A stretch of DNA of 64,000 bases from Candidatus Heimdallarchaeota archaeon. Lineage in GTDB: Archaea; Asgardarchaeota; Heimdallarchaeia; Heimdallarchaeales; Kariarchaeaceae. Positions within the stretch are counted from its first letter, which is position 1. Each line of letters starts with the position of its first letter. A program made the position numbers and the translations under genes. Of the stretch, positions 1 through 9,191 are shown one piece after another. Under the pieces are notes generated by a model, which was not told the DNA's origin, did not search any database, and saw only the letters and a program-made list of their open reading frames with translations. The stretch is from positions 124,001 through 188,000 of the forward strand of contig JADCLS010000004.1 in assembly GCA_026702845.1 (NCBI GenBank), read 5' to 3'.

Positions 1-2
1 AT

Positions 3-344
3 AATGGTATTGTATCTCCAGAGATTGGAGTTTCATTACTGTATGAGTATCTTACTCACCCCACCAGTTATCTGAGAAGAGATTATGGACGAGTACATCT
101 CCATAAGATCGATGAGGAAACCTATCATTTGGAGTTCGAGGAAAATGCGTCAGTTGCAGGAATGGCAAGGGGCAATCTCAACCTATCCTTTTGTGATTTT
201 CAAGCGGGTTTCCTTGCAGGTCGTTTACACATTCTCATCGGCCTGGAACCGATAGTGAAGGAGATCAATTGCCAGGGAAATGGGCATGAAGTCTGTGTAT
301 TCGAGATAAAAATCAGAAACCCCCAAGGATTGAATACTTCATAA
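3..344 (+). CDS. C-terminal part of a V4R (4-vinyl-reductase-like) domain protein, 5' end outside the window
   Basis: The reading frame is open from the left edge to the stop at 342-344 and gives 113 residues without the N-terminus. The last third has the typical V4R ending: a small-residue stretch with FxAGFLAGRLHILIG, then a strand and a C-x-G-x-G-x-x-x-C-x-F-E pattern (CQGNGHEVCVFEI). V4R domains bind small molecules and occur in archaeal sensory or regulatory proteins, often together with longin- or GTPase-related proteins in Asgard genomes. The full domain content cannot be seen. It ends 44 bp from the convergent fumarase gene. An internal ATG at 129 would remove half of the domain, so I prefer the edge-to-stop frame. 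Confidence 0.65.
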   Translation, partial: NGIVSPEIGVSLLYEYLTHPTSYLRRDYGRVHLHKIDEETYHLEFEENASVAGMARGNLNLSFCDFQAGFLAGRLHILIGLEPIVKEINCQGNGHEVCVFEIKIRNPQGLNTS

Positions 345-388
345 TTGCGCATAGTCTCTGCTATGTGACAAAATTTTCTTGAGATTCA

Positions 389-1801
389 TCATTCTTGTTT
401 TGATCTTTCGAGATTTACCATTGAAATTAAGTTTAAGGCGTCTTTCAACTCTTTTTCCGTTAGTATCTCATAGGATGTGATGACTTCCCTAATGCTTTTA
501 TTATTTTTGTGCGCTTCCTTTGCAACTTTTGCTGCTAAATCATAATCAATTTTAGGATGTTTTGTAAGTGCAGTAACAATCATGAGTGAGGATTCTAATG
601 CATCAGCGATTTTTTTCTCATTTACTTTCAATCCCTCTATTGCTTTATCTGCAAAAGAGAGGATTCCCTGGCTCATGATATCAATAGATTCCAAAAGATT
701 ACTCACCAATAATGGCATCATCATATTTAGCTCCAGTATGGAATTTTGAGCTGCTATATTGATAGTTGTGTCATTTCCGATGACCTGTGCAGCAACCTGA
801 ATGAGCATCTCAGATTGTGTAGGGTTGACCTTCCCTGGCATAATTGAAGAACCCGGTTCATTTGTAGGAAGAATCAATTCTCCCAATCCTGCACGAGGGC
901 CAGAGGCTAACCAACGGATATCATTGGCTAGTTTCATCAATGATACTGCCAGTGTTCTAAGAGCTCCAGATATTGCAAGAACTCTATCCTTACTCGAGAT
1001 CAATGCAAATTTGTTATTCTCAGCATTGAATTCCATGCCAAAGCGTTCAGATAGAATCGCTGCTACCTGTTTGCCTAGGTCTGGATGTGCATTCAATCCA
1101 GTTCCAACAGCAGTGCCTCCTATTGCAAGATCTAACAACCCTCTACTAGTATTGATGATATGATCTCGTGCAAACTTCAACTGGTTGATATATCCAGAGA
1201 ATTCCTGTCCAAGACTCAGTGGAACAGCATCTTGAAGGTGTGTACGGCCCACTTTTATGACATTCCAATACTCCTGTTCCTTCTCCTGTAATCGCTCAAT
1301 TAGAATGTCCAGCTGGATGAGCAGGTTGTCATGAATATCAACTAAGGCAGCTATGTGCATGGAGGTGGGGATTGTATCATTAGAGCTTTGACCGAGATTG
1401 ACATGATTATTGGGATGAACATACTTACTTCCCAGTTCCTTGCCAAGCGATTCATTAGCTAAATTGGCAATAACCTCATTAACATTCATATTAGTTTGAG
1501 TACCTGATCCTGTTTGGAAAACATCAAGGGGGAATTGATCTAAATATTGACCTGCAATGATTTTATCAGAGACCTCTATTATAGCATCTGCTCTTTCAGT
1601 ATCAAGTAATCCCAATCCTTTATTTGCAATCGCACAGGCTCGTTTCAACTCCACATGAGTTTTGATAAATCTCGTTGGAAATATCCGATCAGAAATATTA
1701 AAATTTTGCAGAGATCTCTGGGTTTGTGCTCCCCAGTACACCTCATTACTCACTTGTATCTCACCGATTGAATCAGTCTCAATTCTGTAAGATTTATCCA
1801 T
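389..1801 (-). CDS. fumC: Class II fumarate hydratase
   Basis: Fumarase interconverts fumarate and (S)-malate in the TCA cycle in the cytoplasm. All three superfamily signatures are visible: TGSGTQTNMNVNEV, GRTHLQDAVPLSLGQE and the mobile-loop signature GSSIMPGKVNPTQSE with its catalytic serine; HPNNHVNLGQSSND is also present. The 470-aa length is normal for homotetrameric FumC. The frame is open to 1834, but a TATA box (GTTTATATT on the minus strand, about 1824-1832) lies inside that extension and is 27 bp from the ATG at 1801, so the start MDKSYRIETDS is preferred. Malic enzyme further along the same strand handles the product malate, but the genes are not in one operon. Confidence 0.95.
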   Translation of the reverse strand: MDKSYRIETDSIGEIQVSNEVYWGAQTQRSLQNFNISDRIFPTRFIKTHVELKRACAIANKGLGLLDTERADAIIEVSDKIIAGQYLDQFPLDVFQTGSGTQTNMNVNEVIANLANESLGKELGSKYVHPNNHVNLGQSSNDTIPTSMHIAALVDIHDNLLIQLDILIERLQEKEQEYWNVIKVGRTHLQDAVPLSLGQEFSGYINQLKFARDHIINTSRGLLDLAIGGTAVGTGLNAHPDLGKQVAAILSERFGMEFNAENNKFALISSKDRVLAISGALRTLAVSLMKLANDIRWLASGPRAGLGELILPTNEPGSSIMPGKVNPTQSEMLIQVAAQVIGNDTTINIAAQNSILELNMMMPLLVSNLLESIDIMSQGILSFADKAIEGLKVNEKKIADALESSLMIVTALTKHPKIDYDLAAKVAKEAHKNNKSIREVITSYEILTEKELKDALNLISMVNLERSKQE

Positions 1802-1822
1802 ACTTACCATATCTTGTATACT

Positions 1823-1833
1823 CAATATAAACA
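1823..1833 (-). promoter_or_regulatory. TATA box for the fumarase gene
   Basis: The minus strand reads TGTTTATATTG, centred about 27 bp upstream of the ATG at 1801. This is the usual archaeal spacing for a leaderless transcript and decides between three in-frame ATG codons. Confidence 0.55.
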
Positions 1834-1859
1834 AAATGTTGCAATGAGAGTGAAATTAT

Positions 1860-2663
1860 CTATTTTTCTGAACTAAAGCTTCTCATTGAGATTGATCCCA
1901 AATCTATACTCTCGTGAATAGTGCGTACACCTTCTGATTCTCTAAATGCTCCCAATGTAAAATAAAGGGGATCGTAATGCTCAGCAGTTGGTGCAGCCAG
2001 AGTATAATTAGGTGCGTTGATGCGACTTTCAAGTACAGAGTTGTAATCTCTTTCATGTAGCTGATCTGCAATCCAAGCATCAGTTTCCAAAGCCCAGTCT
2101 TCCACAGGAATTCTTGAGTTATCAAAATTGTATCGTTGAGCAGTTCTCATCGCTAGTGGCAGATTATGCGTGATATTACCTGATCCCATGAGGAGTACGC
2201 CCTCATCACGTAAGGGAGCAAGAGTTTTACCGATCCTGTACAATTGTTCTGGCTCTCTCGGTACTGGAAGGGATAATTGGATTACGGGTATATCAGCCTC
2301 TGGATACATCAATGAAAGAGGTATCCAAGCACCATGATCAAGGCCACGTGAATAATCAAGATCAACTTGGACACCTGTTGAAGCAAGCAACGCTTGGATC
2401 TTTCTTGAAAGAGTAGGGTTTCCTGGTGCATTATAATGCTGATTGTATAGTTCCTTAGGAAAACCATAGAAATCATAGATGATACCTGGTTGTGCAGCAG
2501 CTGTGATAGATGCTGGAAATCTTGTCTCCCAATGGGCAGAAACCACAAGGATACTTTCTGGCTTGTCTATGTTTTTACTGTATAATGCGAGGTCATTGAA
2601 GTAAGCATCACGTTCCAGTAACTTCATGGGGGATCCATGTCCAATAAAAATGCTTTCAGTCAT
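1860..2663 (-). CDS. DODA-type extradiol ring-cleavage dioxygenase homologue (YgiD family)
   Basis: The protein belongs to the class III extradiol dioxygenase (LigB/DODA) superfamily, non-haem iron or zinc enzymes that open catechol rings; YgiD and plant DODA act on DOPA. Metal-site candidates are the histidines in FIGHGSPM, VVSAHWET and GLDHGAWIPL, and EHYDPLYFTLGA near the C-terminus is also typical. The length is normal at 267 aa. The start MTESIFIGHG at 2663 is preferred because a TATA-like TTAAATAAA (2686-2694) lies 27 bp upstream and would be within the 5' part of the longer frame starting at 2684. It lies just upstream of fumarase on the same strand (58 bp gap) but fumarase has its own TATA box. 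Physiological substrate unknown. Confidence 0.88.
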   Translation of the reverse strand: MTESIFIGHGSPMKLLERDAYFNDLALYSKNIDKPESILVVSAHWETRFPASITAAAQPGIIYDFYGFPKELYNQHYNAPGNPTLSRKIQALLASTGVQVDLDYSRGLDHGAWIPLSLMYPEADIPVIQLSLPVPREPEQLYRIGKTLAPLRDEGVLLMGSGNITHNLPLAMRTAQRYNFDNSRIPVEDWALETDAWIADQLHERDYNSVLESRINAPNYTLAAPTAEHYDPLYFTLGAFRESEGVRTIHESIDLGSISMRSFSSEK

Positions 2664-2769
2664 ATAAGAATATAGTGAATCCATTTTATTTAACTACTAA
2701 GATAAATGAGAAGCAACACTCTTTTCAATTCTGAATCAGTTTAAATCGGAGTAAGGCACTACTAGATTG

Positions 2770-2991
2770 ATGAAGAAAGTATTTGTGAATATTGATATTG
2801 CAATTGTTGGCATTGAGGTAATGCCGGAAGATACGTATCAAGTATTCATGAATAAGCTTAGGTTGGCAGTGGGGCCTTCAGTATCATGTTCCATTATCTA
2901 TTTTGAGGACGGAAAAACACTTGATTCAGTTAGTAATATTTATGATTCTCTTAGGCAACATGAACTTCTCAGATGTCGTCGGTATTCTTGA
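2770..2991 (+). CDS. Small hypothetical protein (73 aa)
   Basis: A short cytoplasmic protein starting MKKVFVNIDIAIVGIEVMPED, with an alternating strand/helix pattern and no signal or membrane segment. I recognise no family. It starts at ATG 2770, is divergent from the dioxygenase gene, and its 3' end overlaps the convergent alpha/beta hydrolase gene by 23 bp. The overlap and short length make it uncertain, although the N-terminal part is well-behaved protein sequence. Confidence 0.45.
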   Translation: MKKVFVNIDIAIVGIEVMPEDTYQVFMNKLRLAVGPSVSCSIIYFEDGKTLDSVSNIYDSLRQHELLRCRRYS

Positions 2992-3826
2992 TAATAAAAG
3001 CCAGAATATCCTCAACTAGTCTCTCCTTATCAATATCGGCAAGAATGATATGGTAGGATTGTTTATACATCATTAATTCCTTATCTTTTGACCCTACTAA
3101 CTTGTATATCCGTTTAGCATTGCCATATGGTACTGTTTTATCATATTTTGAATGGATGATGAGGATAGGTTGATGAACCTTTTGCACAAGTGACTCAGTT
3201 TTCTCAAGTACTTTAATCACCTCATTTAAGGTATAGATGCTGACCTTGTCGAATTTATTTCTTATCCTGATAATGTAAGGATTATTGTGCAGTCGTTTGT
3301 CTTTGAATTTGAAATTCCGGTATCGTAGATTAACATTTCCCAAGAACTTGACTGATACTTTGGAGAAAAGATGGACAATTTTCGGGTATTTAATTGGTGC
3401 TGAAACGGTTATGATTCCAGCTAAATCATTCCTAACGGCTGCTTGAATTAATGCGATGCTACCACCAAGTGAATGACCGGCAATGATGATTTTTCTTCCA
3501 GGTTTCTCTTGTTTCATCAGCTCTATACTCTGTGCAAGATTTTCTATCCATTGCTCATGTTGTGAATTATGGAGGTGATATCTATCTACCCCATATCCTG
3601 GGAGGATTGGCAGAAATACCCTGTATCCAAGTCTGGCGAGTCTGTTTGCAACAAATAACCAATCAATATTTGCTCCAATAAATCCATGCTGAAGAATTAT
3701 TCCAACATCACTTGTTACATCCCCCATACTGGTAGAAACTAGTTCAGGAATCTGACTAAGATCTTTAATTCCGAAAAACAAGTGTTCTGCTTCTTCATCT
3801 GAGAAAGTATCTAATTCCTTGAACAT
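2969..3826 (-). CDS. Alpha/beta hydrolase, carboxylesterase / monoacylglycerol-lipase-like
   Basis: A cytoplasmic serine hydrolase of 285 aa. The oxyanion/cap entry LQHGFIGANIDW, the nucleophile elbow GHSLGG (serine nucleophile), the acid segment HSKYDKTVPY (Asp) and a late histidine in SYHIILADIDKERLVEDI form the catalytic triad. The order and spacing match Est30-like carboxylesterases, whose ending is usually S-x-H-x-x-x-x-D-x-E-R. The substrate is probably a short- to medium-chain ester. ATG at 3826 has an AT-rich TATA-like stretch (about 3850-3860) 27-30 bp upstream. Confidence 0.88.
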   Translation of the reverse strand: MFKELDTFSDEEAEHLFFGIKDLSQIPELVSTSMGDVTSDVGIILQHGFIGANIDWLFVANRLARLGYRVFLPILPGYGVDRYHLHNSQHEQWIENLAQSIELMKQEKPGRKIIIAGHSLGGSIALIQAAVRNDLAGIITVSAPIKYPKIVHLFSKVSVKFLGNVNLRYRNFKFKDKRLHNNPYIIRIRNKFDKVSIYTLNEVIKVLEKTESLVQKVHQPILIIHSKYDKTVPYGNAKRIYKLVGSKDKELMMYKQSYHIILADIDKERLVEDILAFIIKNTDDI

Positions 3827-3877
3827 ATTTAAAAAATAAATAGTATCCTAGCTATTTATTTGTTAGCAAATTCTGTA

Positions 3878-4774
3878 TTACAGATTGTATTGTGGTGCTA
3901 ATTTTTCTACTCCCATGACTAATCTCTCTATTTGTTGAGTTAACCTGTTTGTTATGAGAAATTTATCTATAGATGATATGCACAATAATGCTCCATCTGC
4001 ACATAACATATTGAATATTCCAATATACTCATCATCTATCTGAATATATTCTGTTTCAAGCTCAAGACCAACTATTCCATCATAGAATTTTTTCTCAATA
4101 AAGTTCATGAGCTTGGACATATTTTCCTTTCCAACTCTCCCTGCATATAATTTATTGATATGCTCCTTGTGATTAATATATATCAACATTCCAGAAAGTC
4201 CTTTCTGGTTTTCCACCAGTGATGTGCATATTTTCCTTAATTTTACCCAGAATTTGTTGGATACATTAACTCTGGCTAGATTTAGTGTCTCTACCTTATC
4301 AAATTTCTTGAGTTGATCCTCAAGTGCATCTTCACGTATCGATTGAATGACAGACCAGTTAATTGTCTTTCCTCTCTCATCAAATAAAGTTTCCAAGGAG
4401 AAGGTTCCTTTGACATCCTCTGACATCAACTTATCCATAAATTCAAATCGTTTTATTATCTGTTCTAAGAACCATGCACCATCTTCAGTGCTGACATCAT
4501 TGAATACTTCAATGATGATGAGATTACCAGTCTGCGAATGTTCAAGAAAAATGAATTTATGATCCTCTAACCCGATATTACTAATTGCCCCCGCATTCAG
4601 TTCTTTAGCATACACAGCCACAGCAGAGAATAATCCTGCATATAGGTCTGGATCTTCTTTTTGGTCTAGAAAATACTCATGATGGAGCAGCAATCCAGCA
4701 CCGTCAATAATATAAATTGCTCTTGCTCTTGATAGGATTTGCTCAATTCTAATATTTGTATTCTCTGTGGCCAA
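3878..4774 (-). CDS. Tandem longin/roadblock-like domain protein
   Basis: The 298-aa protein has no signal peptide or membrane span. The N-terminal half begins with a hydrophobic strand and hairpin (RAIYIIDGAGLLLHHEYF), then DPDLYAGLFSAVAVYAKEL, then HKFIFLEHSQTGNLIIIEVF. This order of strand-hairpin, amphipathic helix and paired strands is the pattern of the longin/roadblock-like proteins common in Asgard archaea. A second, weaker copy seems to follow around residues 180-290 (LSGMLIYINHKEH, then YIQIDDEYIGIFNMLCADGALLCISS). Such domains are linked to small GTPases in eukaryotes; a GTPase link here is inference. The start is TTG at 4774, as no ATG or GTG fits and a TATA-like AAAATAAAA lies about 22 bp upstream. 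Confidence 0.6.
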   Translation of the reverse strand: MATENTNIRIEQILSRARAIYIIDGAGLLLHHEYFLDQKEDPDLYAGLFSAVAVYAKELNAGAISNIGLEDHKFIFLEHSQTGNLIIIEVFNDVSTEDGAWFLEQIIKRFEFMDKLMSEDVKGTFSLETLFDERGKTINWSVIQSIREDALEDQLKKFDKVETLNLARVNVSNKFWVKLRKICTSLVENQKGLSGMLIYINHKEHINKLYAGRVGKENMSKLMNFIEKKFYDGIVGLELETEYIQIDDEYIGIFNMLCADGALLCISSIDKFLITNRLTQQIERLVMGVEKLAPQYNL

Positions 4775-5001
4775 CTTATCTTTTATGTAGCTTTTATTTT
4801 TCTTAATTGTTTCCTAATCTATGTATAATTACGCATTAATCTTATGATTTCCTTGGATTAATAAGGAGATTTGAGTGGATTTATAGAAATTTGCCTATTC
4901 TTAGCAATTTGCCCTCAACCTTTTATTTATCTTCATTCATTGGTAGCTTATGAGATGAATCATTTTTTGTATCAATAAAAATATTGTACTTTTGACAACC
5001 G

Positions 5002-5463
5002 TTGACACAAGATACAACATTGGAAAAACCGGTGATGTCCAAAATCAGGGAATATCTAGAAAAATTTCAATGGAACCCTGTAGAGATAAAGGAATCACCT
5101 GACACAGGCTATACCATAACATTAGTTGCTGATCTAGGAGCCGAGGAAAATGAAGAAAATGGTTCCAAGAATTCCGAGCAGAAGGTATTTATTAAATTCT
5201 CAGAGGAGAGCAAATGGATATATTTCTCCTCTAAAATTAGTATTATTGAGGATGGGGACAACAGGGAGTTGATGTTTGAGAAGCTTCTCAGATTGAATTA
5301 CAGTACCACACTGACTAAATTTGGACTTGCTCCAAGTAACAGTGTCTATGTCATGAGTGAATTACCGCTTCCTGAATTAAATTATTCAGAATTCACCAGT
5401 GCATTACGTCGAATCGTGAATGACGTAAACCGATATAAGAAGCAACTACTGAATGGATCCTAA
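5002..5463 (+). CDS. YbjN / type III secretion chaperone-like fold protein
   Basis: A cytoplasmic protein of about 150 aa. The sequence runs helix, strands, then EKLLRLNYSTTLTKFGLAPSN, a strand VYVMSELPL and a final helix FTSALRRIVNDVNRY. This order (helix, sheet, LLxLNY...KFGL, sheet, long helix) is characteristic of the YbjN/Tir-chaperone fold found in many archaea. Role unknown. The start is uncertain: TTG 5002 is 23 bp from a TATA-like AATAAAAATAT (about 4974-4984), while ATG 5035 would begin MSKIREYLEKF, at the likely true start of the domain. The 3' end overlaps the convergent SDR gene by 18 bp. Confidence 0.6.
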   Translation: MTQDTTLEKPVMSKIREYLEKFQWNPVEIKESPDTGYTITLVADLGAEENEENGSKNSEQKVFIKFSEESKWIYFSSKISIIEDGDNRELMFEKLLRLNYSTTLTKFGLAPSNSVYVMSELPLPELNYSEFTSALRRIVNDVNRYKKQLLNGS

Positions 5464-6279
5464 AAACAAATTAGGATCAACCTCATTAGGCTGCCATAAC
5501 AGTCTACCTTCCATACCACCTGCCAGCACAAGTTGTTGCCCCGTGGTATGACTAGATACGCGGTCTGATAATAAGAAGACTATGGTATTAGCAATATCCC
5601 TAGCTGTAGCTATTTTTCTCAACGCAGTCGTTTGTAGTACCCTAATGACTGCTGCCTCCTGCTTCAATCCTTCTTCTGCCATCGGTGTCAATGTCCATCC
5701 AGGTGAAACGATGTTAATTCTTGCATATCTAGCCAATTTTACAATCTCATTCTTGGTGCTTAGCATTAGGCCATGCATTGCAGATTTAGTTATGGAGTAA
5801 TCATTATGTCCCGCCTCCCCAAATACGCCTGCAGTGGATCCCACAAGTACAATTGCTGCATGTTCTCCAGGAAATTTATCTAACATATTAAGAAAATACT
5901 TATTGCATAGGAATACAGAACGCAAATTCACATTAATTGTATTTTCCCAGTGTGATGTATCCATTTTATGTATTGGAATATCCTCTTCTGGCCAGATACC
6001 TGCATTATTAATAATGCCATCAATTCTACCAAAAATTTGTTCTATCAACCTAAACATGGCCTCAATCTGCACTTCCTGTCTAAGATCACATTGGATAATC
6101 TCAGCTTGAACACCATATTTCAGGGCCATCTTTTGTGCAGAAATTGCTCTGCTCTCACCACTGTTGTATTGAATGATGACATTGGCCCCTTCCTCTGCCA
6201 GAATCTCCACAGTGGCTAAACCAATCCCACTGGATCCACCAGTTACTAGAAATGTTTTTGATTTTAAATCAAGGTCCAT
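5446..6279 (-). CDS. SDR family NAD(P)-dependent oxidoreductase
   Basis: A classical short-chain dehydrogenase/reductase. The Rossmann motif TGGSSGIGLA is followed by NNAG, the catalytic serine in VLVGSTAGVFG and the YxxxK pair in NDYSITKSA. The C-terminal SPGWTLTPM and HTTGQQLVLAGG segments are as in FabG/glucose-dehydrogenase relatives. The C-terminal tail LLWQPNEVDPNLFLG is unusual for FabG. The substrate cannot be assigned. The ATG at 6279 is chosen over 6300 because a TATA element (minus strand CATATAATG, about 6300-6308) is 25 bp upstream of it and overlaps the longer reading. Confidence 0.9.
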   Translation of the reverse strand: MDLDLKSKTFLVTGGSSGIGLATVEILAEEGANVIIQYNSGESRAISAQKMALKYGVQAEIIQCDLRQEVQIEAMFRLIEQIFGRIDGIINNAGIWPEEDIPIHKMDTSHWENTINVNLRSVFLCNKYFLNMLDKFPGEHAAIVLVGSTAGVFGEAGHNDYSITKSAMHGLMLSTKNEIVKLARYARINIVSPGWTLTPMAEEGLKQEAAVIRVLQTTALRKIATARDIANTIVFLLSDRVSSHTTGQQLVLAGGMEGRLLWQPNEVDPNLFLGSIQ

Positions 6280-6326
6280 ACACATTGAATTGTATGACAT
6301 TATATGTCATTATTGTGTGGTGAGTA

Positions 6327-7253
6327 TTATTTCCAGACCTTTTTCATCACTCGTTTCACATTGTTGCGTTTTATCTTGTCCATCTCTTCATCATTTAAAC
6401 TCAATTTTTCCTTGATCTCGATGAAGAGGTTGGGCATGTTTGTTATATCCTTAATATCACTAGGAAGTGATGCTCCATCCATATCTGAGCCTATAGCCAT
6501 GAGATTGATATTCCCACAATTAATTATGGCCTCCATCATCTTGAATATATCTTGTTTGGATGCTTCATCCTTTGCATTATTCAGAAAACCGGTATAGAAA
6601 TTTACCCCTATTACTCCTCCTGATGAATGTACTGCTTCTATCATATCCAGTTTCAGATTTCTGTTACTCCCCGCAATTTCTCTCACATTTGAATGACTGG
6701 CTATGATTGGTCCATTGGTATTGTTTACTACATCCCAGAATGACTCATCATTTAGATGAGAAACATCAATGATTATTCCTAGGTCTTCCATGGCTGATAT
6801 AAGATCTAATCCTTCTCTTGTCAATCCTCTTCCTTCGAGTTGGGATTGACCAGTGGCAAATTGATTGACCTCGTTCCAAGTTAATCCCATGGATCTCAAA
6901 CCCATTTCATAATAAATATATAATTTATTTAGTCCACTATCTATTCCTGCAGCACCCTCCAGTGCCAACACAGCACCTATTTTGTCTTTCTTTTCCTCCA
7001 AAACTTCAATATCAGTTGTACTGAGTATTTTTTTCAGGTTATTTTCAGGTGTATTAATCATCCTTACCCATTTGGCTAGCATAGCCTCGGTGGTATAGAC
7101 AGAATCACTTGGATAGCCAGTGAAGAAACCGCACAGTAATTTTGCATTTCTTGCACGATGTAGATCAACATGACCCTTATCTGATAATTCATGAAATTCT
7201 CTTTGTTGTCTTCCCATTGCCCAGAGTGTATCTAGATGTAGATCGATGTACAT
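6327..7253 (-). CDS. Membrane dipeptidase (renal dipeptidase, peptidase M19 family)
   Basis: A 308-aa zinc-dependent amidohydrolase-fold dipeptidase. The metal ligands appear in the expected order: HxD at the N-terminus (YIDLHLDT), the bridging Glu in LALEGAAGID, the His in IIIDVSHLNDE, the second His in IIASHSNVREIAGSNRNL, and GSDMDGA near the end. Despite the family name there is no signal or membrane anchor here, as in most prokaryotic members, so it probably acts on dipeptides (including mixed-chirality ones) in the cytoplasm. The ATG at 7253 has a TATA-like AT-rich box about 25 bp upstream. It lies 47 bp from the SDR gene on the same strand; both have promoters of their own. Confidence 0.92.
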   Translation of the reverse strand: MYIDLHLDTLWAMGRQQREFHELSDKGHVDLHRARNAKLLCGFFTGYPSDSVYTTEAMLAKWVRMINTPENNLKKILSTTDIEVLEEKKDKIGAVLALEGAAGIDSGLNKLYIYYEMGLRSMGLTWNEVNQFATGQSQLEGRGLTREGLDLISAMEDLGIIIDVSHLNDESFWDVVNNTNGPIIASHSNVREIAGSNRNLKLDMIEAVHSSGGVIGVNFYTGFLNNAKDEASKQDIFKMMEAIINCGNINLMAIGSDMDGASLPSDIKDITNMPNLFIEIKEKLSLNDEEMDKIKRNNVKRVMKKVWK

Positions 7254-7408
7254 TATTTCTCAGTCAACATAATTTATTAAAAGAAATTTGGGCTAAGTGG
7301 GGAATTATGTGTCTTCTTACTGCTTTTTAAGCAGTGATCAAATGTCTAATCCTTGGTTCAGTATCACACATATAATATTAAAATATCACTTGTGCTGACT
7401 AGATTTAC

Positions 7409-8857
7409 ATGGCACTCAATGCTGAGCTAATTAGGGATGAAATATTGAAGGGGAATTTAGATCAGGTTGATGCGATAATTTCTGATTCTCAAAATATCGA
7501 TGACCTATTACTCCGTACCGAGTTATTTCATGAGATGGGATTGTTCCACAAGCAGTATAATCTGGCCTCATCATTGTGTGATCACCCTTCAATTAACAAA
7601 GCTCAGTATTTTCAGGCGAGATACTGGATGGCATGGGCAAAATTCAGACTGGGTCAACATGACGAGGCATTACAGATTGGCACTGAGACACTCCAAAATT
7701 TGGAAAAATTACCAGAATCAGTACTTACATCATTGAAAAAAGAACGAGGACTTCTTCTAAATATTATTGGAACCTACTATTTAGAGGTGGGACTATATGA
7801 GGAAGGAATTAAGTATCTTGAGGATAGCTATGAATATATAAAACATGCAAAGGATTTACCCTCACTTGTAAAGGCTTACAATAATCTGGCCTATGGGTAT
7901 CAACAGAGTGGTTATCTTGAAAATGCAAAGAATGATTATGATACAGCATTGAGGTTAATTGGAGATAATGATTATCCCAGTCTACTTGGATTGATTTACT
8001 CAAACCTGGGTGAAGTATACCGGTTGATGGGAGACTATTCTGAAGCCTATAATTACCATATTCTTGCTTTGGAGAATAAAGAGAAGGTGGGTAATCAATT
8101 TAGTCTGGCCAATCAACTTCGATATCTAGGTGTGCTCAAACTTGAGATGGGTGAGGTACAGGAAGCGGAGATGTATATTAATCGTAGTATGGAACTCTAC
8201 AAATCCACACTTGATAATCCCCTGTGGTACTCTGCCACTCTTTTTGAACAATCGAGGATCCTTTTGAAATTGAATCAAGAAGTTGATATTCCACTGAAGA
8301 TCATGAAAGATTTGTACAATAAATCCAAAAATAAAATTATATTGCAACGTTTCATGCTTATTCGTGCCAAGCAACTAGCAAAATCTCCTAGGATGAGATT
8401 GAAATCTCGTGCACAACGAATTCTTCAATCGATCTATCAAAATATGGCCGTTGACTTCGAGGTAACGTATCTGGCCATGGTGGAATACTTAAATCTATTA
8501 TTTGATGAGCTAAAACTTTCATATGATGATAGCATTATTGATGATGCCATTGATATAGCACATCAAATCCTGAGGGTAGTTCAAGAAAATCATTTTTTCA
8601 CACGTAGAATTGAATTTTATCTGATTCTCTCCCGTTTGCATATTCTGAAATGGGATCTAAAGCGTGCTCTTGGATATTTCAACCAAGCAGATCTCTTACT
8701 AGTAGAACATTTCTCTGATCCATTAGAAGGATCATTAATTGCGGACAATGTAGAACGAGAACGAACCATGCTGGAACAGGCTCAGATCATGTACAATGCA
8801 GGATTAGATGTATCCATTAAAGAGAGAATCAATACTTTTTGGATAGAAACTCTATAG
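7409..8857 (+). CDS. TPR repeat protein
   Basis: A 482-aa all-helical cytoplasmic protein. At least four consecutive tetratricopeptide repeats are visible around residues 105-270, for example GTYYLEVGLYEEGIKYLEDS, NNLAYGYQQSGYLENAKNDY, SNLGEVYRLMGDYSEAYNYH and YLGVLKLEMGEVQEAEMYIN. They show the small-residue and Tyr/Leu spacing of TPRs. The flanking parts are helical and probably continue the superhelix. Likely a protein-protein scaffold; the partner is unknown. ATG 7409 has an AT-rich TATA candidate at about 7376-7386 (ATTAAAATATC). Confidence 0.85.
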   Translation: MALNAELIRDEILKGNLDQVDAIISDSQNIDDLLLRTELFHEMGLFHKQYNLASSLCDHPSINKAQYFQARYWMAWAKFRLGQHDEALQIGTETLQNLEKLPESVLTSLKKERGLLLNIIGTYYLEVGLYEEGIKYLEDSYEYIKHAKDLPSLVKAYNNLAYGYQQSGYLENAKNDYDTALRLIGDNDYPSLLGLIYSNLGEVYRLMGDYSEAYNYHILALENKEKVGNQFSLANQLRYLGVLKLEMGEVQEAEMYINRSMELYKSTLDNPLWYSATLFEQSRILLKLNQEVDIPLKIMKDLYNKSKNKIILQRFMLIRAKQLAKSPRMRLKSRAQRILQSIYQNMAVDFEVTYLAMVEYLNLLFDELKLSYDDSIIDDAIDIAHQILRVVQENHFFTRRIEFYLILSRLHILKWDLKRALGYFNQADLLLVEHFSDPLEGSLIADNVERERTMLEQAQIMYNAGLDVSIKERINTFWIETL

Positions 8858-9191
8858 AAAATCAAGATATTTTTGAGATCATCCTATCCATGAATAGTAA
8901 TTCTTACTTTCCCTGCCATTCACAAAACAAATGTACAGAAATTACGAAATAAAATGAAAAAATGATAAATCGTATTATTTGGTCGATCTTCGTGTAGACG
9001 TGTTCAGTCTTCGAAAATCAGTAAGTAATTTACCAGCTGTTTTTTGTTGTAGATAGAAAATTGCACAAATAAATATTATATTTTACACCACATACAAAAT
9101 AGAGATAAAAAAACAGTAAAAATGACAAATTAATGATTAGTTTTGAGGGCATAATCAAAATAGTAGTTTGTCTGCTGAATTATAAATCGAA
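8858..9191. other. Gene-free stretch between convergent genes
   Basis: 334 bp without a convincing gene, between the ends of the TPR and malic enzyme genes. It holds an oligo-T stretch after CCAGCTG near 9036-9044 that may end the TPR transcript, and the left arm of the 59-bp inverted repeat (9103-9161). Nothing else was recognised. Confidence 0.6.
9103..9161 (+). repeat. Left arm of a 59-bp inverted repeat flanking the malic enzyme gene
   Basis: The 59 bases match the reverse complement of 10597-10655 with one mismatch (at 9149). The arm begins AGATAAAAAAACAG and ends CATAATCAAAAT. It starts 31 bp beyond the malic enzyme stop codon. Read on the minus strand it ends in TTTTTACTGTTTTTTT, which would work as an archaeal oligo-T terminator for that gene. 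Confidence 0.9.

Noticed and set aside
801..1163. 120-codon frame antisense to fumarase
   Set aside because: A mirror frame of a well-conserved enzyme with no independent coding sign. The same holds for the other antisense frames in metabolic genes and in the giant gene.
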